A stretch of DNA of 64,000 bases from Shimia sp. CNT1-13L.2 (GCF_024331145.1 NZ_JANDJO010000003.1:556105-620104); one strand, 5' to 3'. Shown: positions 47,829-59,134, counted from the first letter of the stretch. Notes: generated by a model from the sequence alone, not told the origin. Program-made: numbers and translations.

Positions 47829-47850
47829 AATACCGACGTAATACCGACGT
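47829..47850. repeat. Two tandem 11-bp repeats
   Basis: AATACCGACGT occurs twice in exact tandem, followed by a related CACCGACAC. It lies in the 189-bp gap after the C1 operon. Confidence 0.6.
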
Positions 47851-47894
47851 GGCACCGACACCACGTTTTGGCGCATCCAACGCCGTTAACCACG

Positions 47895-49487
47895 TCACCC
47901 GCGCTTCTTGCGGGCCCTGAAATCCAAGGCACCCTCGGTTGGGTTCTGCCCCTCGCCAAACAGGGCATGCTTCTGGATCTTCTGCGTCCCGGTCACCGGA
48001 ATTTCCTCTACAAACCGGATCCATCCCGGCGCCTTGTAGTAGGCCAAGCGTTTGAAACTCCACTGGAAAAGCTCTTCGGCCAAAGCCTCTCCCGCGCGAT
48101 CCGAGGTGATGCAGGCCATCACCTCCTCGTCGCGCAAGGCGTCTTCCACCGCGATCACGGCCACCCGATCCACCGCCTCATGCTCCTGCAAACAGGCCTC
48201 GATCTCGGCGGCAGCAATATTTTCACCACTGCGTCGTATGATGTTTTTCTTGCGGTCGACAAAGTAGATCATGTCGCCCTCATCCATCATCACCGTATCA
48301 CCGGTGTGAAACCACCCGCCGCGCCAGGCTTCTTCCGTGGCCTCCGGCAGGTTCAGATAGCCCGAGAACGCCCCTTTGCGGGGTGTCGCCTCGGAATGCC
48401 GCAGAACCATCTCGCCGGGCGTGCCGCGCGGGACCTCCTGGTCATTGCCATCCACCACCCGAACCTCAAGCCCCGGACCAGGCCGCCCAATCGCCCGCGT
48501 CTCAATCTGGCGCGGTTCCTCATGCGCGGTCAGAAGGCGGCACATCTCGGTCATGCCCCAGGCCTCGACCAGCGGAAATCCGAACCTCTCTTCGAAGGGC
48601 CCGTGCAACGTCGGCTCCACCCCCGCCCCAAGACCCAGACGCACCTTGTGGCGATGCTGCCATTCCGTGTCCGGCATGTTCATCAGGGCCGGGATCACAA
48701 TGCCAAGGTAATGCGCTACCGTCGCCCCCGTCTCGGCCAGGTCACGCCACCAGGCATTGGCGCTGAATCGCTCTGGCACAATCAGGCAGTTGCCCTTATC
48801 CATGATGCCAAAAAACGTGAGAATAGCGGCATTTACGTGGAAAAGCGGAAGTGGATTGTAGATCCTGTCCGTACCCTCCTCAAAGGTCATCATACCGCCG
48901 CGGCTGGCGTACCACGCCCCCATCTCGATCTCGTAGGCATGGCTCAGCATGCATCCCTTGGGCCGCCCGGTCGTCCCGGAAGTATAGATCAGGCTCGCCT
49001 CATCCTCCCGCACCACCTCCCGCGCCTGCGCACCGGAAACCCTGGGCACCTCCGGCAGGTCCGTCTCCATCACACGCAACGGAACGCCGGTGCCACTATC
49101 CGCGATGCCGGCCTGCATCAGGTCCTCGAACTCCGGCGCAGCAATCGCCAGAACGGCTGCACTGTCCTGAAGCAGATAAGCCACCTCGTTGGGCCGGTAG
49201 TCCGGATTGACCGGCACCCAGCTCACGCCCAACCCGTTCAACGCAAGCTTCAACAGCATCATTTCAGGCCGGTTGCCCAACAACGCCGCCACCCGCAGCC
49301 CAGGGCCAAAACCTGCCGCTGCCAGCCGCGCTTGCCAGTCCGAAACCGTCCGATGCGCCTCTGCATAGGTGATTTCATAGCCCTCGGGATAATAGGCGCG
49401 CCCCTGCGACGCAGGTACCGCCAGAAACCCGTTTTCGGGATACGCTGTTGATTTTTCGTTGAAATACTGCCCGATTGTCCCGGTCAT
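47895..49487 (-). CDS. ATP-dependent acyl-CoA ligase (AMP-binding family)
   Basis: The 530-residue adenylate-forming enzyme has the P-loop YTSGTTGRPKGCMLSH, the GWFHTGDTVM hinge region and DRKKNIIRRSGENIAAAEIE. It resembles crotonobetaine/carnitine-CoA ligases (CaiC-type) and fatty acyl-CoA synthetases; the acid substrate is not predictable. It probably begins after the YihY gene, 63 bp upstream. Confidence 0.85.
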   Translation of the reverse strand: MTGTIGQYFNEKSTAYPENGFLAVPASQGRAYYPEGYEITYAEAHRTVSDWQARLAAAGFGPGLRVAALLGNRPEMMLLKLALNGLGVSWVPVNPDYRPNEVAYLLQDSAAVLAIAAPEFEDLMQAGIADSGTGVPLRVMETDLPEVPRVSGAQAREVVREDEASLIYTSGTTGRPKGCMLSHAYEIEMGAWYASRGGMMTFEEGTDRIYNPLPLFHVNAAILTFFGIMDKGNCLIVPERFSANAWWRDLAETGATVAHYLGIVIPALMNMPDTEWQHRHKVRLGLGAGVEPTLHGPFEERFGFPLVEAWGMTEMCRLLTAHEEPRQIETRAIGRPGPGLEVRVVDGNDQEVPRGTPGEMVLRHSEATPRKGAFSGYLNLPEATEEAWRGGWFHTGDTVMMDEGDMIYFVDRKKNIIRRSGENIAAAEIEACLQEHEAVDRVAVIAVEDALRDEEVMACITSDRAGEALAEELFQWSFKRLAYYKAPGWIRFVEEIPVTGTQKIQKHALFGEGQNPTEGALDFRARKKRG

Positions 49488-49550
49488 CTCGATCCTCCCA
49501 TCACTCCGGCGTCGAGAGTATCAGGCCGCCAGAAAGACAAAAGACGGAAA

Positions 49551-50453
49551 TTACGGGTCTCCCTTGTGCCGTCGCGTCTGTTGGGCAATTTCGCCAAGGC
49601 GCGCATTGTATTCTGCGCCAAGAACGAAGACCGCCGCCATGAGATACATGAAAACCAAGGCCGCAATCACACCGGCCAAGCCGGCGTAAGTCACAGAATA
49701 CGTTGGGAAGTTCCGCACGTAGAACTCGAACCCGCGGGCGATCGCCATCCATAGCACCAGCGTTAAAAGGATGCCCGGCAACAACGCCCGCACCGGCCTG
49801 ACGACACCCGACAACCACTTGTGACAGGCCACCAACCCAAACAGCGGCACAAAGGTTGTGACCAGCACACCCACCGTCCTGTGCGAGTCGAACGTGAACG
49901 GCAGGTCCGGAAGAACCTCCGCCGCATAACGCAGGTAGACCGGGATCAGCACCCCGAACACCCCCGTCGCCGCCACCGCCAGCGCCCCGCCGATGGCAAA
50001 GCTCACAGCGATCAGCCGCTGCTTCCAGACCGGCCGCGGATCGCTGTCGTGGTAGGCCTCCGACACCGCAATCCGCATCGCGTCAAACCCATTGGAGGCA
50101 AAGAAGATCGTTAGTACGGCCCCCACCGTGATGGTCGAGCCCCCACTGCTTTCCAGAACTGCCCGCACCTCGCTCTCGATCGGGCCGGCAATGGCATCGG
50201 GCCAGGCGCCGAACACGGCCGTCAGCACCTCGCCCAGATCAGCCTGCGAACTTGTCAGACCCGTCATCGACACCAGTGCGGCAACAGATAAGGCCAACAT
50301 ACAAAAGGGAAAAATCGCGAGCATCATCGACAAGGCCACATGGCTGGCCCGCACGGTGCCCCCCTTGGTGAGAAACCGTCTCAACGCATCCAGAAACGCC
50401 TGCCAGAAAATCATTTTCAAACCCCGCGAAAGCGACCTGACCGACAGGGCCAT
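49551..50453 (-). CDS. YihY/BrkB-family membrane protein
   Basis: The 300-residue protein has six or so membrane helices with the family segments ASHVALSMMLAIFPFCMLAL, FFASNGFDAMRIAVSEAY and PGILLTLVLWMAIARGFEFYV. The function is unsettled, and older claims of RNase BN activity do not apply. The start is uncertain: ATG 50453 lacks a clear ribosome-binding site, and an internal ATG at 50414 is possible. Confidence 0.82.
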   Translation of the reverse strand: MALSVRSLSRGLKMIFWQAFLDALRRFLTKGGTVRASHVALSMMLAIFPFCMLALSVAALVSMTGLTSSQADLGEVLTAVFGAWPDAIAGPIESEVRAVLESSGGSTITVGAVLTIFFASNGFDAMRIAVSEAYHDSDPRPVWKQRLIAVSFAIGGALAVAATGVFGVLIPVYLRYAAEVLPDLPFTFDSHRTVGVLVTTFVPLFGLVACHKWLSGVVRPVRALLPGILLTLVLWMAIARGFEFYVRNFPTYSVTYAGLAGVIAALVFMYLMAAVFVLGAEYNARLGEIAQQTRRHKGDP

Positions 50454-50540
50454 ATCGTACAAGAAAACAACACGCCTAATATCGGGGTCGCGCCGCGCCT
50501 TCGCAACCTGCAAAACCTCACCACCCTTGAAGTGCCCGTA

Positions 50541-50570
50541 AAAAAGGCCACCCGAAGGCAGCCTTTCTTT
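50541..50570 (-). terminator. Terminator of the giant RTX/VCBS gene
   Basis: On the minus strand AAAGGC/GCCTTT arms plus an inner CC/GG pair around a TTCG loop are followed by six T. It lies about 25 bases after the stop codon. Confidence 0.75.
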
Positions 50571-50592
50571 TAGGAGATAGGTCCAGTGAGGA

Positions 50593-53500
50593 TCAGACGA
50601 TGAACTCGAAGTTGTCGAGCACGAGGTGCTGTCCGCCACTGTTGATAACAAGTTGGTCAATCACTCCCCAGTCGACATCGAATTCCGTCACCGAGTTTTG
50701 GTAGATTGTCCCACTTGTCTGGCCAACCAGAACTCCGTTGTTGTATCCGCTGATCGTTGCACTGGTGGAACTTGTCCAGGCAGAGGTCAACTCAACGGAG
50801 AGGAACTCAAAGTCCTGTCCATTCGATTTGGCGATTGTCGCAGGCTTGGCTGCATAGGGTGTATAGGCAACTTGCGTCCCGGCGGTGTTATACCCGCTAC
50901 TTCCGTAGCTATCTCCATTGAGAGTGTAGAGGTTGTAGCTGGATCCAGAGTCCCAGTTGAAGCCCATGTAGCCGTCAGGCAACTGTCCGCCGTTGTGGTT
51001 TTCAAAATCGACAAACAGGTTGGCGACGGCCGCGTCATCCACGCCATTCACGGTGACATCTACGTTTGCAGTCGTGACCCCGCCGTTGCCATCGTCGACA
51101 TTGAAGACAAAGCTGTCCACAACCGCGTCGCCGGTGTTCAGCGCCTGAACATTGGCCGCACCGTTATTGAGCGCGTATGTCCAGTTGCCGTTCGCATCAA
51201 CGGTCATCGTGCCATAGGTGCCATTTCCACCACCCTGCACCGCAAAGTTGTGCGTGTCAGTGGTATCCGGATCGCTGACGCCAATTGTACCGTTTGCAAT
51301 CAAAGTGCCATCTTCGGTCACGGACCCGGAACCACCGGTTGCCGTTGGCGCATCATTGGCCCCGTTGATGGTGATCTCTGCGGTTGCCGAGACTGCCTCG
51401 GGTGTCACGTCAAGCGATACCCCATCGAACAACGGCGTGGTGAAGCCACCCGATTGATCAAGGTTGTCAAAGACATAGGTGTGTACCGCGTCACCGCAAT
51501 CGTCGTCTTCAAACGGAATCTGCACAACCAGATCAAGATCAGAGAAGGACGACTGGAACTGTTTGAACAGCCCGCCGCCACCGATGATCTCGGTCCCGGT
51601 ATAGCCCTGCAAGACGATATTGGAGGCATCCACGATCGTGGTCACACCATTCAGCACCTGCTTGGCCGACACCGCAGCACCTGTGCTGTTGCCGTCAACC
51701 AGAACCGAGCTGCCGTTGGTCACGCCAGCATTGGCCAGGGCCTGCTCATGGGTCAGGACGCTTGCAGTACGCTTCACACGGACCATGCTTCCGGTATCGT
51801 TGTCGGCGATAAAGAAGGTGCCCGCATTGTCGAGAACCTCACCACCCAAGCCATCGGCATAGGCGCGATCCTCTTCGATCACGTCATAGGACACCGTTAC
51901 AACTTCGCTTTCACCTACCGCCAGATCGTTGAAATCGTTCGGGTTGAGGATCAGCTCACCAGTGGACGGGTTGACCACCACAGTGACCGTGCGCCCGACA
52001 TTGTCGGACACTGCCGTGACGTTGCGCACGGCAAGGTTATCGCCCTCCGCATCCGTCGCATTTGCCAGAAGATCCCCCGACAAGGGCGCATCGTCTTCGC
52101 TGGCGCTATCAAGGACAGGGCCCGAGATCACCGGCAGGTCGTTGATCCCTTCCACAACCAAAGTGGCCGTGTTCTGGATCGTCGCGCCCTGATCATCCAC
52201 GATGTCATAGGTGATCGTGACCGTGGCTTCCTCATCGCAAGCAAGGTGGTTGAAGGCACTTGGATCAATCGTGATTTCCCCGGTTTCGGTATCCACCACG
52301 GGGGTCACCGTGGTGCCATCCGACGCCGTGGCCACGACATTGGCGACATCAAGGTCCGAGTTGTCATCCACGTCGTTTGCCGTCGCCAGAAGATCGAACA
52401 CGAAGGGCGCTGCATCTTCATTGGTGCTGCCTGCGTCAATCGCGCTTGCGGTCGGCGCCTCGTTCAGACCTTCCACCGTGATGGTCACGGTCTGCGTATC
52501 CGTGCCGCCATTGCCATCGTTCACCGTCACGTCGTACTCGATCGTCAGGCTTTGGCCGACGCCAAGGTAGTCGAACAGCGACGGATCGTTGGCAAAGCTC
52601 CAGTCCACGCTCCCCGGCGCACTCAGCGCATCCGACGTCACGCCCAGACCCAGCAGCCCCGCGACAGAGGCCGCCGTAAGCGTTCCGGTCGTGCCGGATA
52701 TCCGCGTGTCGGTCACGCTGGCAGTATGCACATCGCTGACATCCACATCGTTGAAATTCAGCGTACCATCTGCCGTGCGCTGCTGGACCTGCAAGTCATA
52801 GCTGAGGCTTACATAGTTCGACGTCTCGCCGGTCTGGTCATTGGCCAGGATCAGATCGAGGCCCAACGACGGATCAAGGTGATCCGAGGCATCGCCCGAA
52901 ATGTTGTAGGTCTGCGTCCCGCCATCCGACACCAGCGTGATCACGTCATTGGCCAGATCAAGGCGGATTTCCACCTCGAAACTTGCCAGCTCGGGAACGC
53001 CGCTCAGCAAGGTGCGATCATTGGTCGGGTTCTCGGGGAAGGCCACGCCAAGCTCTCCTCCCGCCAGAATGGCGTCGCTGAACAACGCACCACCTGTGCC
53101 GTCGGTCGAGAACATGGACATGTGGTTGACACCGTCCGAGACTCCGAACAGCACGTCCTGGTCTCCGCTGGTGCGCAGCACCTCACCGTTGATGGTGATG
53201 ACAACGATATCGTCGCTTTCCAACGCGCCGGCTTCGACAAGGTCAATGGTGGTATGCGGCGTGCGCAACTGGCCCGTTTGCGTGACCTGATGCACCTGCG
53301 TGCCGCCAATGGTGGTCAGGCTGCCAACCGACACCCCACCGCCATCATAAGCCGCCGACAGCGCCGCTGCGTCCAGGTTGTCCGACACGTTCAGCGCCCC
53401 GGAATCCAGCCCGGCGCGAACCGTGGCCCCGGTGCTGCCACCCGTGAACTCAGGCGCATCATTGGTGCCCGTTACAGTGACCGTCACGTCGTTGACCGCC

Positions 53501-56500
53501 GACGCACCATGCGCATCCGTCGCGGTAACCTGAACCACCACGTCACGCGTCTCACCAACCGCAAGGTCCTGGAAATCACTGCCGGGATCGAAAGTCAGGG
53601 TTGTCCCCGTGATCGAGGCCGAACCTTCTGACGGAGTGCCGGTCACCGTATAGGTCAGGGTCGACCCATCGTCGTCGCTGTCGACGTCATCGCCAAGTGG
53701 GGCAAGCGCCACGTCGACGGTCGGGCCGTCCTCGACAGCATTGCCAACGCCTGCCGCCAAGGTCGGCGCGTCATTGGTGCCGGTCACGGTGACCGTGACG
53801 TTGTTGACCGCCGTCGCGCCATGCGCATCCGTCGCGGTAACCTGAACCACCACGTCCCGTGTCTCGCCAACCGCAAGATCCTGAAAATCGCTGCCGGGAT
53901 CGAAGGTCAGGGTTGTGCCCGTGATCGACGCCGAGCCTTCCGACGGAGTGCCGGTGACCGAGTAGGTCAGGGTCGCCCCATCGTCGTCGCTGTCGACATC
54001 ATCGCCAAGCGGTGCAAGTGCCACGTCGACGGTCGGGCCGTCCTCGGTGGCATTGCCAACACCCGCCGCCAAGGTCGGCGCGTCATTGGTGCCGGTCACG
54101 GTGACCGTGACGTTGTTGACCGCCGTCGCACCATGCGCATCCGTCGCGGTGACCTGAACGACCACGTCGCGTGTCTCGCCAACCGCAAGATCCTGGAAAT
54201 CGCTGCCGGGATCGAAGGTCAGGGTTGTGCCCGTGATCGAGGCCGAGCCTTCCGACGGAGTGCCGGTGATGCTGTAGGTCAGGGTTGTGCCGTCATTGTC
54301 GCTGTCCACATCATCACCCAGCACCGACAGATCGACATCAACGCTCGGACCATCCTCAACCGCGTTTCCCAGACCCGCCATGAGTGTCGGCGCGTCGTTC
54401 TTGCCGGTCACGGTGATCGTCGCGGTTTCGGTGTCTGTCCCGCCGTTGCCGTCATCCACCGTGTAGGTGAAGGTGTCGGTGGTCGTCTCACCCTCGGCCA
54501 ACCCTTCGAACTGGCCATTGGCGTCATAGGTGAAGGTGCCGTCGCCATTGTTGGTCACGCTGCCAAGGGTGCCCGTGTCGTCCACGCTGAAAGTATGCGT
54601 GTCCGTGACATCCACATCGCTGAAGTCCGCCGCGACTGTCACCACGTCCGCCGGATCGGTCACCGTCGCGCTGAAGGAAACCGCGCCCACAAGCAGGTCG
54701 TCGGTAGAGTTCACCTCATAATCGATGTCATTGGCTTCAAACGACAATTCGATTGTCCGACCATCCGACAGCGTAAACGGCGCAAGGCTCACGGCGATCT
54801 GGTCCACGGCCTTGTTGTTGTCCTCGAAGTAGATCACCTCGGACAGGGTTGGCGTGTAGGGTTGCAGAATGCCGCCACCGCTGGTGTCGGTGACCGAATA
54901 TTCGGAGGCATCCATCAGGCTTTCGACACCATCGTCGAACAGGGCCGTAGCCGCCCCCCAGCCCGAGTTGTTCGGGTTGAGTGTCAGGATCACGCCGTTG
55001 CCCGCCGAGAGATAGGTCGCGGCCACCTGCGCAAAGGTGTTGTTGGCCCCGCCGTCACGCGGCACGGTTACCGCCGTGCCGGTGTCGAAGTCAAAGATAT
55101 AGTAGCGCCCGATATTCTGGATCGCCGTGCCCGGTGCAATGCCGTCTGACAATTGCGTCTCGACCGGGTTCTCGCAGACGTCCCCGGCAATGGCCTGCGC
55201 CACGGGCGCGTCATTGGTTCCGGTCACGGTGATCGTCACGTCGTTGACCGCCGTCGCACCATGCGCATCCGTCGCGGTGACCTGAACCACCACGTCCCGT
55301 GTCTCGCCAACCGCAAGATCCTGGAAATCACTGCCGGGATCGAAAGTCAGGGTTGTGCCCGTGATCGAGGCCGAACCTTCCGACGGAGTGCCGGTGATGC
55401 TGTAGGTCAGGGTCGACCCATTGTCGTCGCTGTCGACATCATCGCCAAGCGGTGCAAGTGCCACGTCGACCGTCGGCCCATCCTCAACAGCATTGCCAAC
55501 ACCCGCCGCCAAGGTCGGCGCGTCATTGGTGCCAGTCACGGTGATGGTCACGTTGTTGACCGCCGTCGCACCGTGGGCATCCGTGGCCGTGACCTCGATC
55601 ACAACGTCCTGCGTTTCACCTAGCGCAAGGCCTTGGAAATCCGCGCCCGGATCAAAGGTCAGTGTGGTCCCGGTGATCGAGGCAGTGCCCTCACCCGCAC
55701 CCGGCGCGCCGGTGATGCTGTAGGTCAGGGTCGACCCATTGTCGTCGCTGTCCACATCATCGCCAAGCGGTGCAAGTGCCACGTCGACGGTCGGCCCGTC
55801 CTCGACAGCATTGCCAACACCCGCCGCCAAGGTCGGCGCGTCGTTGTTACCGGTCACGGTAATTGTGACAGTCGCCTGATCGGTGTCACCATTGGCGTCT
55901 TCGACCTCGTAAACAAAGGTCACATCGCGGGTTTCCCCTTCTGCGAGATCTTCGAAATCGCCATTGGGATCAAAGGAGAAGCTCCCGTCAGGTGCGCCCG
56001 GCGTCCCCTCGTTGAAGGTCAGAACCCCCTCGGCGGTGGTCGAAATCAGGCGCACCGCATAGACAAGGTCCGGAACGTTGTCATTGTCGAGAACCGAACC
56101 TGCAAAAACGGTGTTGCCGTCATCCTCTTGCACGCCCATTGAATCGTTGATCGCATCCGCCGGGTCATCCGCGGGGTCAAGTTCAACGCCATCCACGAAG
56201 ACACGCAGGTTCTCGAATTCCCGGGCGCTCAGATCAAAGGCCGTAAACTGGAAGACATTCGAATTCGCTTCACCCGAGACCGGATCGGTGTTGGCCTGGA
56301 TAAAGGCAAGGTAATTTGCAATATCCGCTTGGACATCCGGCTGGAACCATTCGGCCAGCGTAAAATTCAGCGTCAGCGTGTCGATGCCGTGACCGCCACG
56401 GTAGTCGTCTGTAGCACCCGCGTTTTCGGACATGGTGTAAACAGCTTCATCGTCGCCTCCACCGGCAAGAACGATGTCATTGCCTGCGCCACCATCAAGG

Positions 56501-57219
56501 TAGTCATTGAAACCTGCGGCCTGACCGCTGCCAGATCCGCTTCCACAGAAACCTCCGGACCCGCTTCCCGATCCGCTGCCGCTGCCGCGACCACGTTTGC
56601 CACGCCCGCCGCCAGAACCACTGCCACCGCCGCGCAGCCAATTCCCGAGACCCGAGCCAGACCCATTGCCATCCCCAACCAGGATGTCATCGCCTTCTCC
56701 GCCAAGAACCGTATCTTCACCGCGACCACCAATCAGGAAATCATTGCCGGCACCACCATCAAGGTAATCGTTGAACGTGCCAAAGGCACCGCTTCCAGAA
56801 CCGCTTGCCGAGCCCGATCCATCCCCGATCAGGATATCGTTGCCAAGGCCCCCAAGTAGCGTGTCATTACCCTCTCCGCCGTCGAGCCTGTCGTTGCCCT
56901 CGCCGCCATCCAGCAGATCGTTTCCGGATTTGCCTTTCAGTCGATCGTGGCCAAGACCGCCATAGACGCTGTCGTTGCCCTTGCCGCCATCGAGATCATC
57001 ACAGCCCTCGCCGCCATCAAGAACGTCATCGCCCTTGTCGCCTCTCAGCTTGTCGTTGCCGGTGCCGCCCAGAATGCTGTCATTGCCATCACCGCCGTAA
57101 ATCTTGTCGTCGCCGCCCTGACCATCCAGCGTATCATCGCCGTCCCGTCCGTAGATTTTGTCTTTACGAGAAGTACCGGAAAAAACGTCACTACCATTGG
57201 AACCACGAAATCTGGCCAT
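50593..57219 (-). CDS. Giant RTX/VCBS-repeat surface or secreted protein (2,208 aa)
   Basis: No signal peptide; type I secretion is the likely route. Residues 10-185 hold tandem RTX calcium-binding nonapeptides (GGxGNDxL), interrupted and followed by Gly-Ser runs (about 135-145, 186-232) with a basic GRGKRGRG patch; one more RTX block lies at 238-258. VCBS/cadherin-like domains follow, including five 104-residue repeats starting [13 protein letters not shown], in a pair and a triplet split by an insert of about 170 residues. The C-terminal 140 residues form a beta-rich domain ending [11 protein letters not shown] at the N-terminus is unusual. No type I secretion genes are nearby. It is probably an adhesin or matrix protein. 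Confidence 0.88.
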   Translation of the reverse strand: MARFRGSNGSDVFSGTSRKDKIYGRDGDDTLDGQGGDDKIYGGDGNDSILGGTGNDKLRGDKGDDVLDGGEGCDDLDGGKGNDSVYGGLGHDRLKGKSGNDLLDGGEGNDRLDGGEGNDTLLGGLGNDILIGDGSGSASGSGSGAFGTFNDYLDGGAGNDFLIGGRGEDTVLGGEGDDILVGDGNGSGSGLGNWLRGGGSGSGGGRGKRGRGSGSGSGSGSGGFCGSGSGSGQAAGFNDYLDGGAGNDIVLAGGGDDEAVYTMSENAGATDDYRGGHGIDTLTLNFTLAEWFQPDVQADIANYLAFIQANTDPVSGEANSNVFQFTAFDLSAREFENLRVFVDGVELDPADDPADAINDSMGVQEDDGNTVFAGSVLDNDNVPDLVYAVRLISTTAEGVLTFNEGTPGAPDGSFSFDPNGDFEDLAEGETRDVTFVYEVEDANGDTDQATVTITVTGNNDAPTLAAGVGNAVEDGPTVDVALAPLGDDVDSDDNGSTLTYSITGAPGAGEGTASITGTTLTFDPGADFQGLALGETQDVVIEVTATDAHGATAVNNVTITVTGTNDAPTLAAGVGNAVEDGPTVDVALAPLGDDVDSDDNGSTLTYSITGTPSEGSASITGTTLTFDPGSDFQDLAVGETRDVVVQVTATDAHGATAVNDVTITVTGTNDAPVAQAIAGDVCENPVETQLSDGIAPGTAIQNIGRYYIFDFDTGTAVTVPRDGGANNTFAQVAATYLSAGNGVILTLNPNNSGWGAATALFDDGVESLMDASEYSVTDTSGGGILQPYTPTLSEVIYFEDNNKAVDQIAVSLAPFTLSDGRTIELSFEANDIDYEVNSTDDLLVGAVSFSATVTDPADVVTVAADFSDVDVTDTHTFSVDDTGTLGSVTNNGDGTFTYDANGQFEGLAEGETTTDTFTYTVDDGNGGTDTETATITVTGKNDAPTLMAGLGNAVEDGPSVDVDLSVLGDDVDSDNDGTTLTYSITGTPSEGSASITGTTLTFDPGSDFQDLAVGETRDVVVQVTATDAHGATAVNNVTVTVTGTNDAPTLAAGVGNATEDGPTVDVALAPLGDDVDSDDDGATLTYSVTGTPSEGSASITGTTLTFDPGSDFQDLAVGETRDVVVQVTATDAHGATAVNNVTVTVTGTNDAPTLAAGVGNAVEDGPTVDVALAPLGDDVDSDDDGSTLTYTVTGTPSEGSASITGTTLTFDPGSDFQDLAVGETRDVVVQVTATDAHGASAVNDVTVTVTGTNDAPEFTGGSTGATVRAGLDSGALNVSDNLDAAALSAAYDGGGVSVGSLTTIGGTQVHQVTQTGQLRTPHTTIDLVEAGALESDDIVVITINGEVLRTSGDQDVLFGVSDGVNHMSMFSTDGTGGALFSDAILAGGELGVAFPENPTNDRTLLSGVPELASFEVEIRLDLANDVITLVSDGGTQTYNISGDASDHLDPSLGLDLILANDQTGETSNYVSLSYDLQVQQRTADGTLNFNDVDVSDVHTASVTDTRISGTTGTLTAASVAGLLGLGVTSDALSAPGSVDWSFANDPSLFDYLGVGQSLTIEYDVTVNDGNGGTDTQTVTITVEGLNEAPTASAIDAGSTNEDAAPFVFDLLATANDVDDNSDLDVANVVATASDGTTVTPVVDTETGEITIDPSAFNHLACDEEATVTITYDIVDDQGATIQNTATLVVEGINDLPVISGPVLDSASEDDAPLSGDLLANATDAEGDNLAVRNVTAVSDNVGRTVTVVVNPSTGELILNPNDFNDLAVGESEVVTVSYDVIEEDRAYADGLGGEVLDNAGTFFIADNDTGSMVRVKRTASVLTHEQALANAGVTNGSSVLVDGNSTGAAVSAKQVLNGVTTIVDASNIVLQGYTGTEIIGGGGLFKQFQSSFSDLDLVVQIPFEDDDCGDAVHTYVFDNLDQSGGFTTPLFDGVSLDVTPEAVSATAEITINGANDAPTATGGSGSVTEDGTLIANGTIGVSDPDTTDTHNFAVQGGGNGTYGTMTVDANGNWTYALNNGAANVQALNTGDAVVDSFVFNVDDGNGGVTTANVDVTVNGVDDAAVANLFVDFENHNGGQLPDGYMGFNWDSGSSYNLYTLNGDSYGSSGYNTAGTQVAYTPYAAKPATIAKSNGQDFEFLSVELTSAWTSSTSATISGYNNGVLVGQTSGTIYQNSVTEFDVDWGVIDQLVINSGGQHLVLDNFEFIV
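53455..54390 (-). repeat. Three tandem ~312-bp coding repeats
   Basis: Near-identical 312-bp units (104 codons) follow one another inside the giant gene, with the NDAP-coding boundary recurring near 53455, 53767, 54079 and 54391. They encode VCBS-type domains and could recombine to change protein length. Confidence 0.8.
55204..55840 (-). repeat. Two further ~312-bp coding repeats
   Basis: Two more units of the same family, with boundaries near 55206, 55519 and 55837, lie nearer the N-terminus. The left unit is almost identical to the distal triplet and the right one is more diverged and 2-3 codons longer. Confidence 0.75.
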
Positions 57220-57479
57220 AAAACTATCCCCCCAAGGAAAGGCGGCATTCGCCGCAAAAAAGACATATTTTTTTACATATTTGGAATTCCGAAGGCGTTC
57301 TGTGTCAAGAAAATTACCCTAACGTAAACCCGCGAACCTCACAGGGAAGTGAACTTTTTTAATGAATACAGACGGTTAAGAGTGAAAAATATTTTTACCG
57401 ATTGGTCCGCGGAAAACTTGAAGGGAAACAATCGTTTCCATCCACTCACAAAGTGCTTTCGACGCGAACAATGAGTCGC
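57220..57479. other. 260-bp AT-rich upstream region of the giant gene
   Basis: No gene. On the minus strand a consensus TTGACA lies about 90 bases before the ATG (near 57300), but no well-spaced -10 is evident. A TACCCTA (57314 region) is one base from the TACCCA half-sites found before the LuxR gene. Confidence 0.45.
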
Positions 57480-58460
57480 TCACAGTTGCGACGCGAAGGC
57501 GTGAACTCCTCTTAGAAACGGAACCAGCGCCGCAAGATCATCGTAGTTTCCGGCCCAGACCGAAGCCCGTTTCGCAACTCGCGTGACATGTGCAAGGCTG
57601 ACACCAATCCGGTCGTTCTGAAGGGCCTCCTGCACCGACCACCAGGGCCCATCGCCCTTGCGATCAAGGATCAGAGAGAGCCTGATCACGCTGTGCATGA
57701 CCGCCTTGTAATGGAACCGCTGTGCCAGATCAGACCCTGTCTCCCGTTCGAGGTCTTGTAGAAGAGTCTCTTCTGCCACCGCGCTGATCGGGCACCATTC
57801 ATCCGCCAGCAACCAGACAAGATCATCTTCCACCGAACCGACACCGCAATGCTCCCAATCGAACCAGACGACGCCGCCCTTGTCGGTCACCAGGGCATTC
57901 CCCGGCCGGGCATCCCATTTGACGAATCCCCTGTAGCGAGGGCGGATGATCTCGGCCACGGCCTGCGGGTCGTAGCCTTCTAGGGCGACATTCGTCATCT
58001 CGGCCAGACGCAGCGGTACGTTGGCCATGTCTTCCGCCCACCCGCTGCGTATCCCGATGTCCGGCGCCATGTCTTCCAGACCGGTATCCCGCGCCTGCCG
58101 ACGCAACCGAAACAAGGACTGCGCCGCCTCGATCAACATACGGTCACGTCCGGTACGATCCGCCAGTTCTAGAGCTTCGGAAAGCCGCTGTCCGTCAATG
58201 GCCTGCTGAACAACAACATCGCCCTTGCTGTACAACAGGTTTGGAACCGCCCCCGTATCCGACAGCCGCAACAGGACTTCGCGTTCCAACTGGGCCCGCC
58301 CCATACTGCTGCGTCTGGAAACCGCGAAAGACCCGCTTTCGAAATGCACAAATGCCGTCTTGCGCCCCTCACCTCCGGGAAAAGACACCGCATCGGGCGA
58401 CCGCTGCCAGACCTGCTGGCAAATCGCTTCGATGTACTCGGCTGTCAACTTCTCTGCCAT
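57480..58460 (-). CDS. APH-fold phosphotransferase-like protein
   Basis: The 326-residue protein has a kinase-like (aminoglycoside/choline kinase, APH) fold. The catalytic loop reads KWDARPGN (181-188), with Asp183 and Asn188 kept but the usual His replaced by Lys, and the metal-binding Asp201 in WFDWEH. The N-terminal lobe is short. The substrate is unknown; drug resistance should not be assumed. It lies between the LuxR-type regulator (21 bp upstream) and the giant RTX gene, all in one direction. Confidence 0.8.
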   Translation of the reverse strand: MAEKLTAEYIEAICQQVWQRSPDAVSFPGGEGRKTAFVHFESGSFAVSRRSSMGRAQLEREVLLRLSDTGAVPNLLYSKGDVVVQQAIDGQRLSEALELADRTGRDRMLIEAAQSLFRLRRQARDTGLEDMAPDIGIRSGWAEDMANVPLRLAEMTNVALEGYDPQAVAEIIRPRYRGFVKWDARPGNALVTDKGGVVWFDWEHCGVGSVEDDLVWLLADEWCPISAVAEETLLQDLERETGSDLAQRFHYKAVMHSVIRLSLILDRKGDGPWWSVQEALQNDRIGVSLAHVTRVAKRASVWAGNYDDLAALVPFLRGVHAFASQL

Positions 58461-58481
58461 GAGTATCCGATTGCCCTTCGC

Positions 58482-59105
58482 CTACTTGTTATTCGCCGAA
58501 TAGTAATAGGCAATTGCCTGAGACCGGTTCTTCACCGACAGTTTCTCATAGATGTTCGACAGATGGAACTTCACCGTGTTCGTTGAAATCTCGAGGTTTT
58601 TCGACAATTCCTTATTTGACATACCCTTCGCCAGCGCTTCGAGGATAGCACGTTCCTTGCGTGACAGGGTATGGATCGGGTCCTGCTGCATCTGCCGTAC
58701 GTCAATGAATGGAAAGACCATCTTGCCAGAGGCAACTTCGGCGCAGGTTTCCAGAAGTCCACTAACGTCCCCCGAACGTGCTGCGAAACCGGCCGCCCCG
58801 GCCTGCATCGCAAGGCGGGGATGGTCGCCCGTGTCGTCGCCATAGACCACGATGCGCGGCGCGTTCTCATGTTCCCGCAGAACTTCGATAAGCTTTGCAG
58901 CCCCAAGGACCGGCAGGTTCCAGTTGATCACCCCAACCTTGACCGGCACCCGCATGACCGTTCCCAGAAACCCTTCTGCGGTCGCTGACGTTGCAACCAG
59001 AGAGAATCGGGGGTCCCGTTCAAAAATCTCTGACATGGCCGACAACACCAGCGAATTGCTGTTGGCGAGCATGATGTCGATCGGCGCCTCTTTTTGGCCA
59101 AGCAT
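58482..59105 (-). CDS. LuxR/NarL-type regulator with degenerate receiver
   Basis: The 207-residue protein has a receiver-like domain (10-125) and a LuxR HTH (about 145-200: LSRKERAILEALAKGMSNKELSKNL, TVKFHLSNIYEKL). The usual phospho-acceptor Asp is Asn61 (INWNLP), the acidic pocket is Ala14-Asn15, and the conserved Lys is missing, so normal phosphorylation is unlikely. No partner kinase of the two-component type is adjacent. It heads the regulator-APH-RTX cassette. Confidence 0.85.
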   Translation of the reverse strand: MLGQKEAPIDIMLANSNSLVLSAMSEIFERDPRFSLVATSATAEGFLGTVMRVPVKVGVINWNLPVLGAAKLIEVLREHENAPRIVVYGDDTGDHPRLAMQAGAAGFAARSGDVSGLLETCAEVASGKMVFPFIDVRQMQQDPIHTLSRKERAILEALAKGMSNKELSKNLEISTNTVKFHLSNIYEKLSVKNRSQAIAYYYSANNK

Positions 59106-59134
59106 ATGAATTCACGTCCCTTTTCGAAATAAAC

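Noticed and set aside
50626..53631. A 1,001-codon open frame antisense to the giant RTX/VCBS gene
   Set aside because: It mirrors the repeats of the real gene, lacks domains and ribosome-binding site, and similar antisense frames recur over each repeat unit.
53455..55840. CRISPR-like or satellite repeat array
   Set aside because: The repeats are 312 bp, contiguous, in frame and encode VCBS domains; there are no spacers.
57480..58460. Aminoglycoside resistance gene
   Set aside because: Only the general APH fold is seen, with the catalytic His replaced by Lys, and the context is a regulator and a surface protein, not a resistance element.
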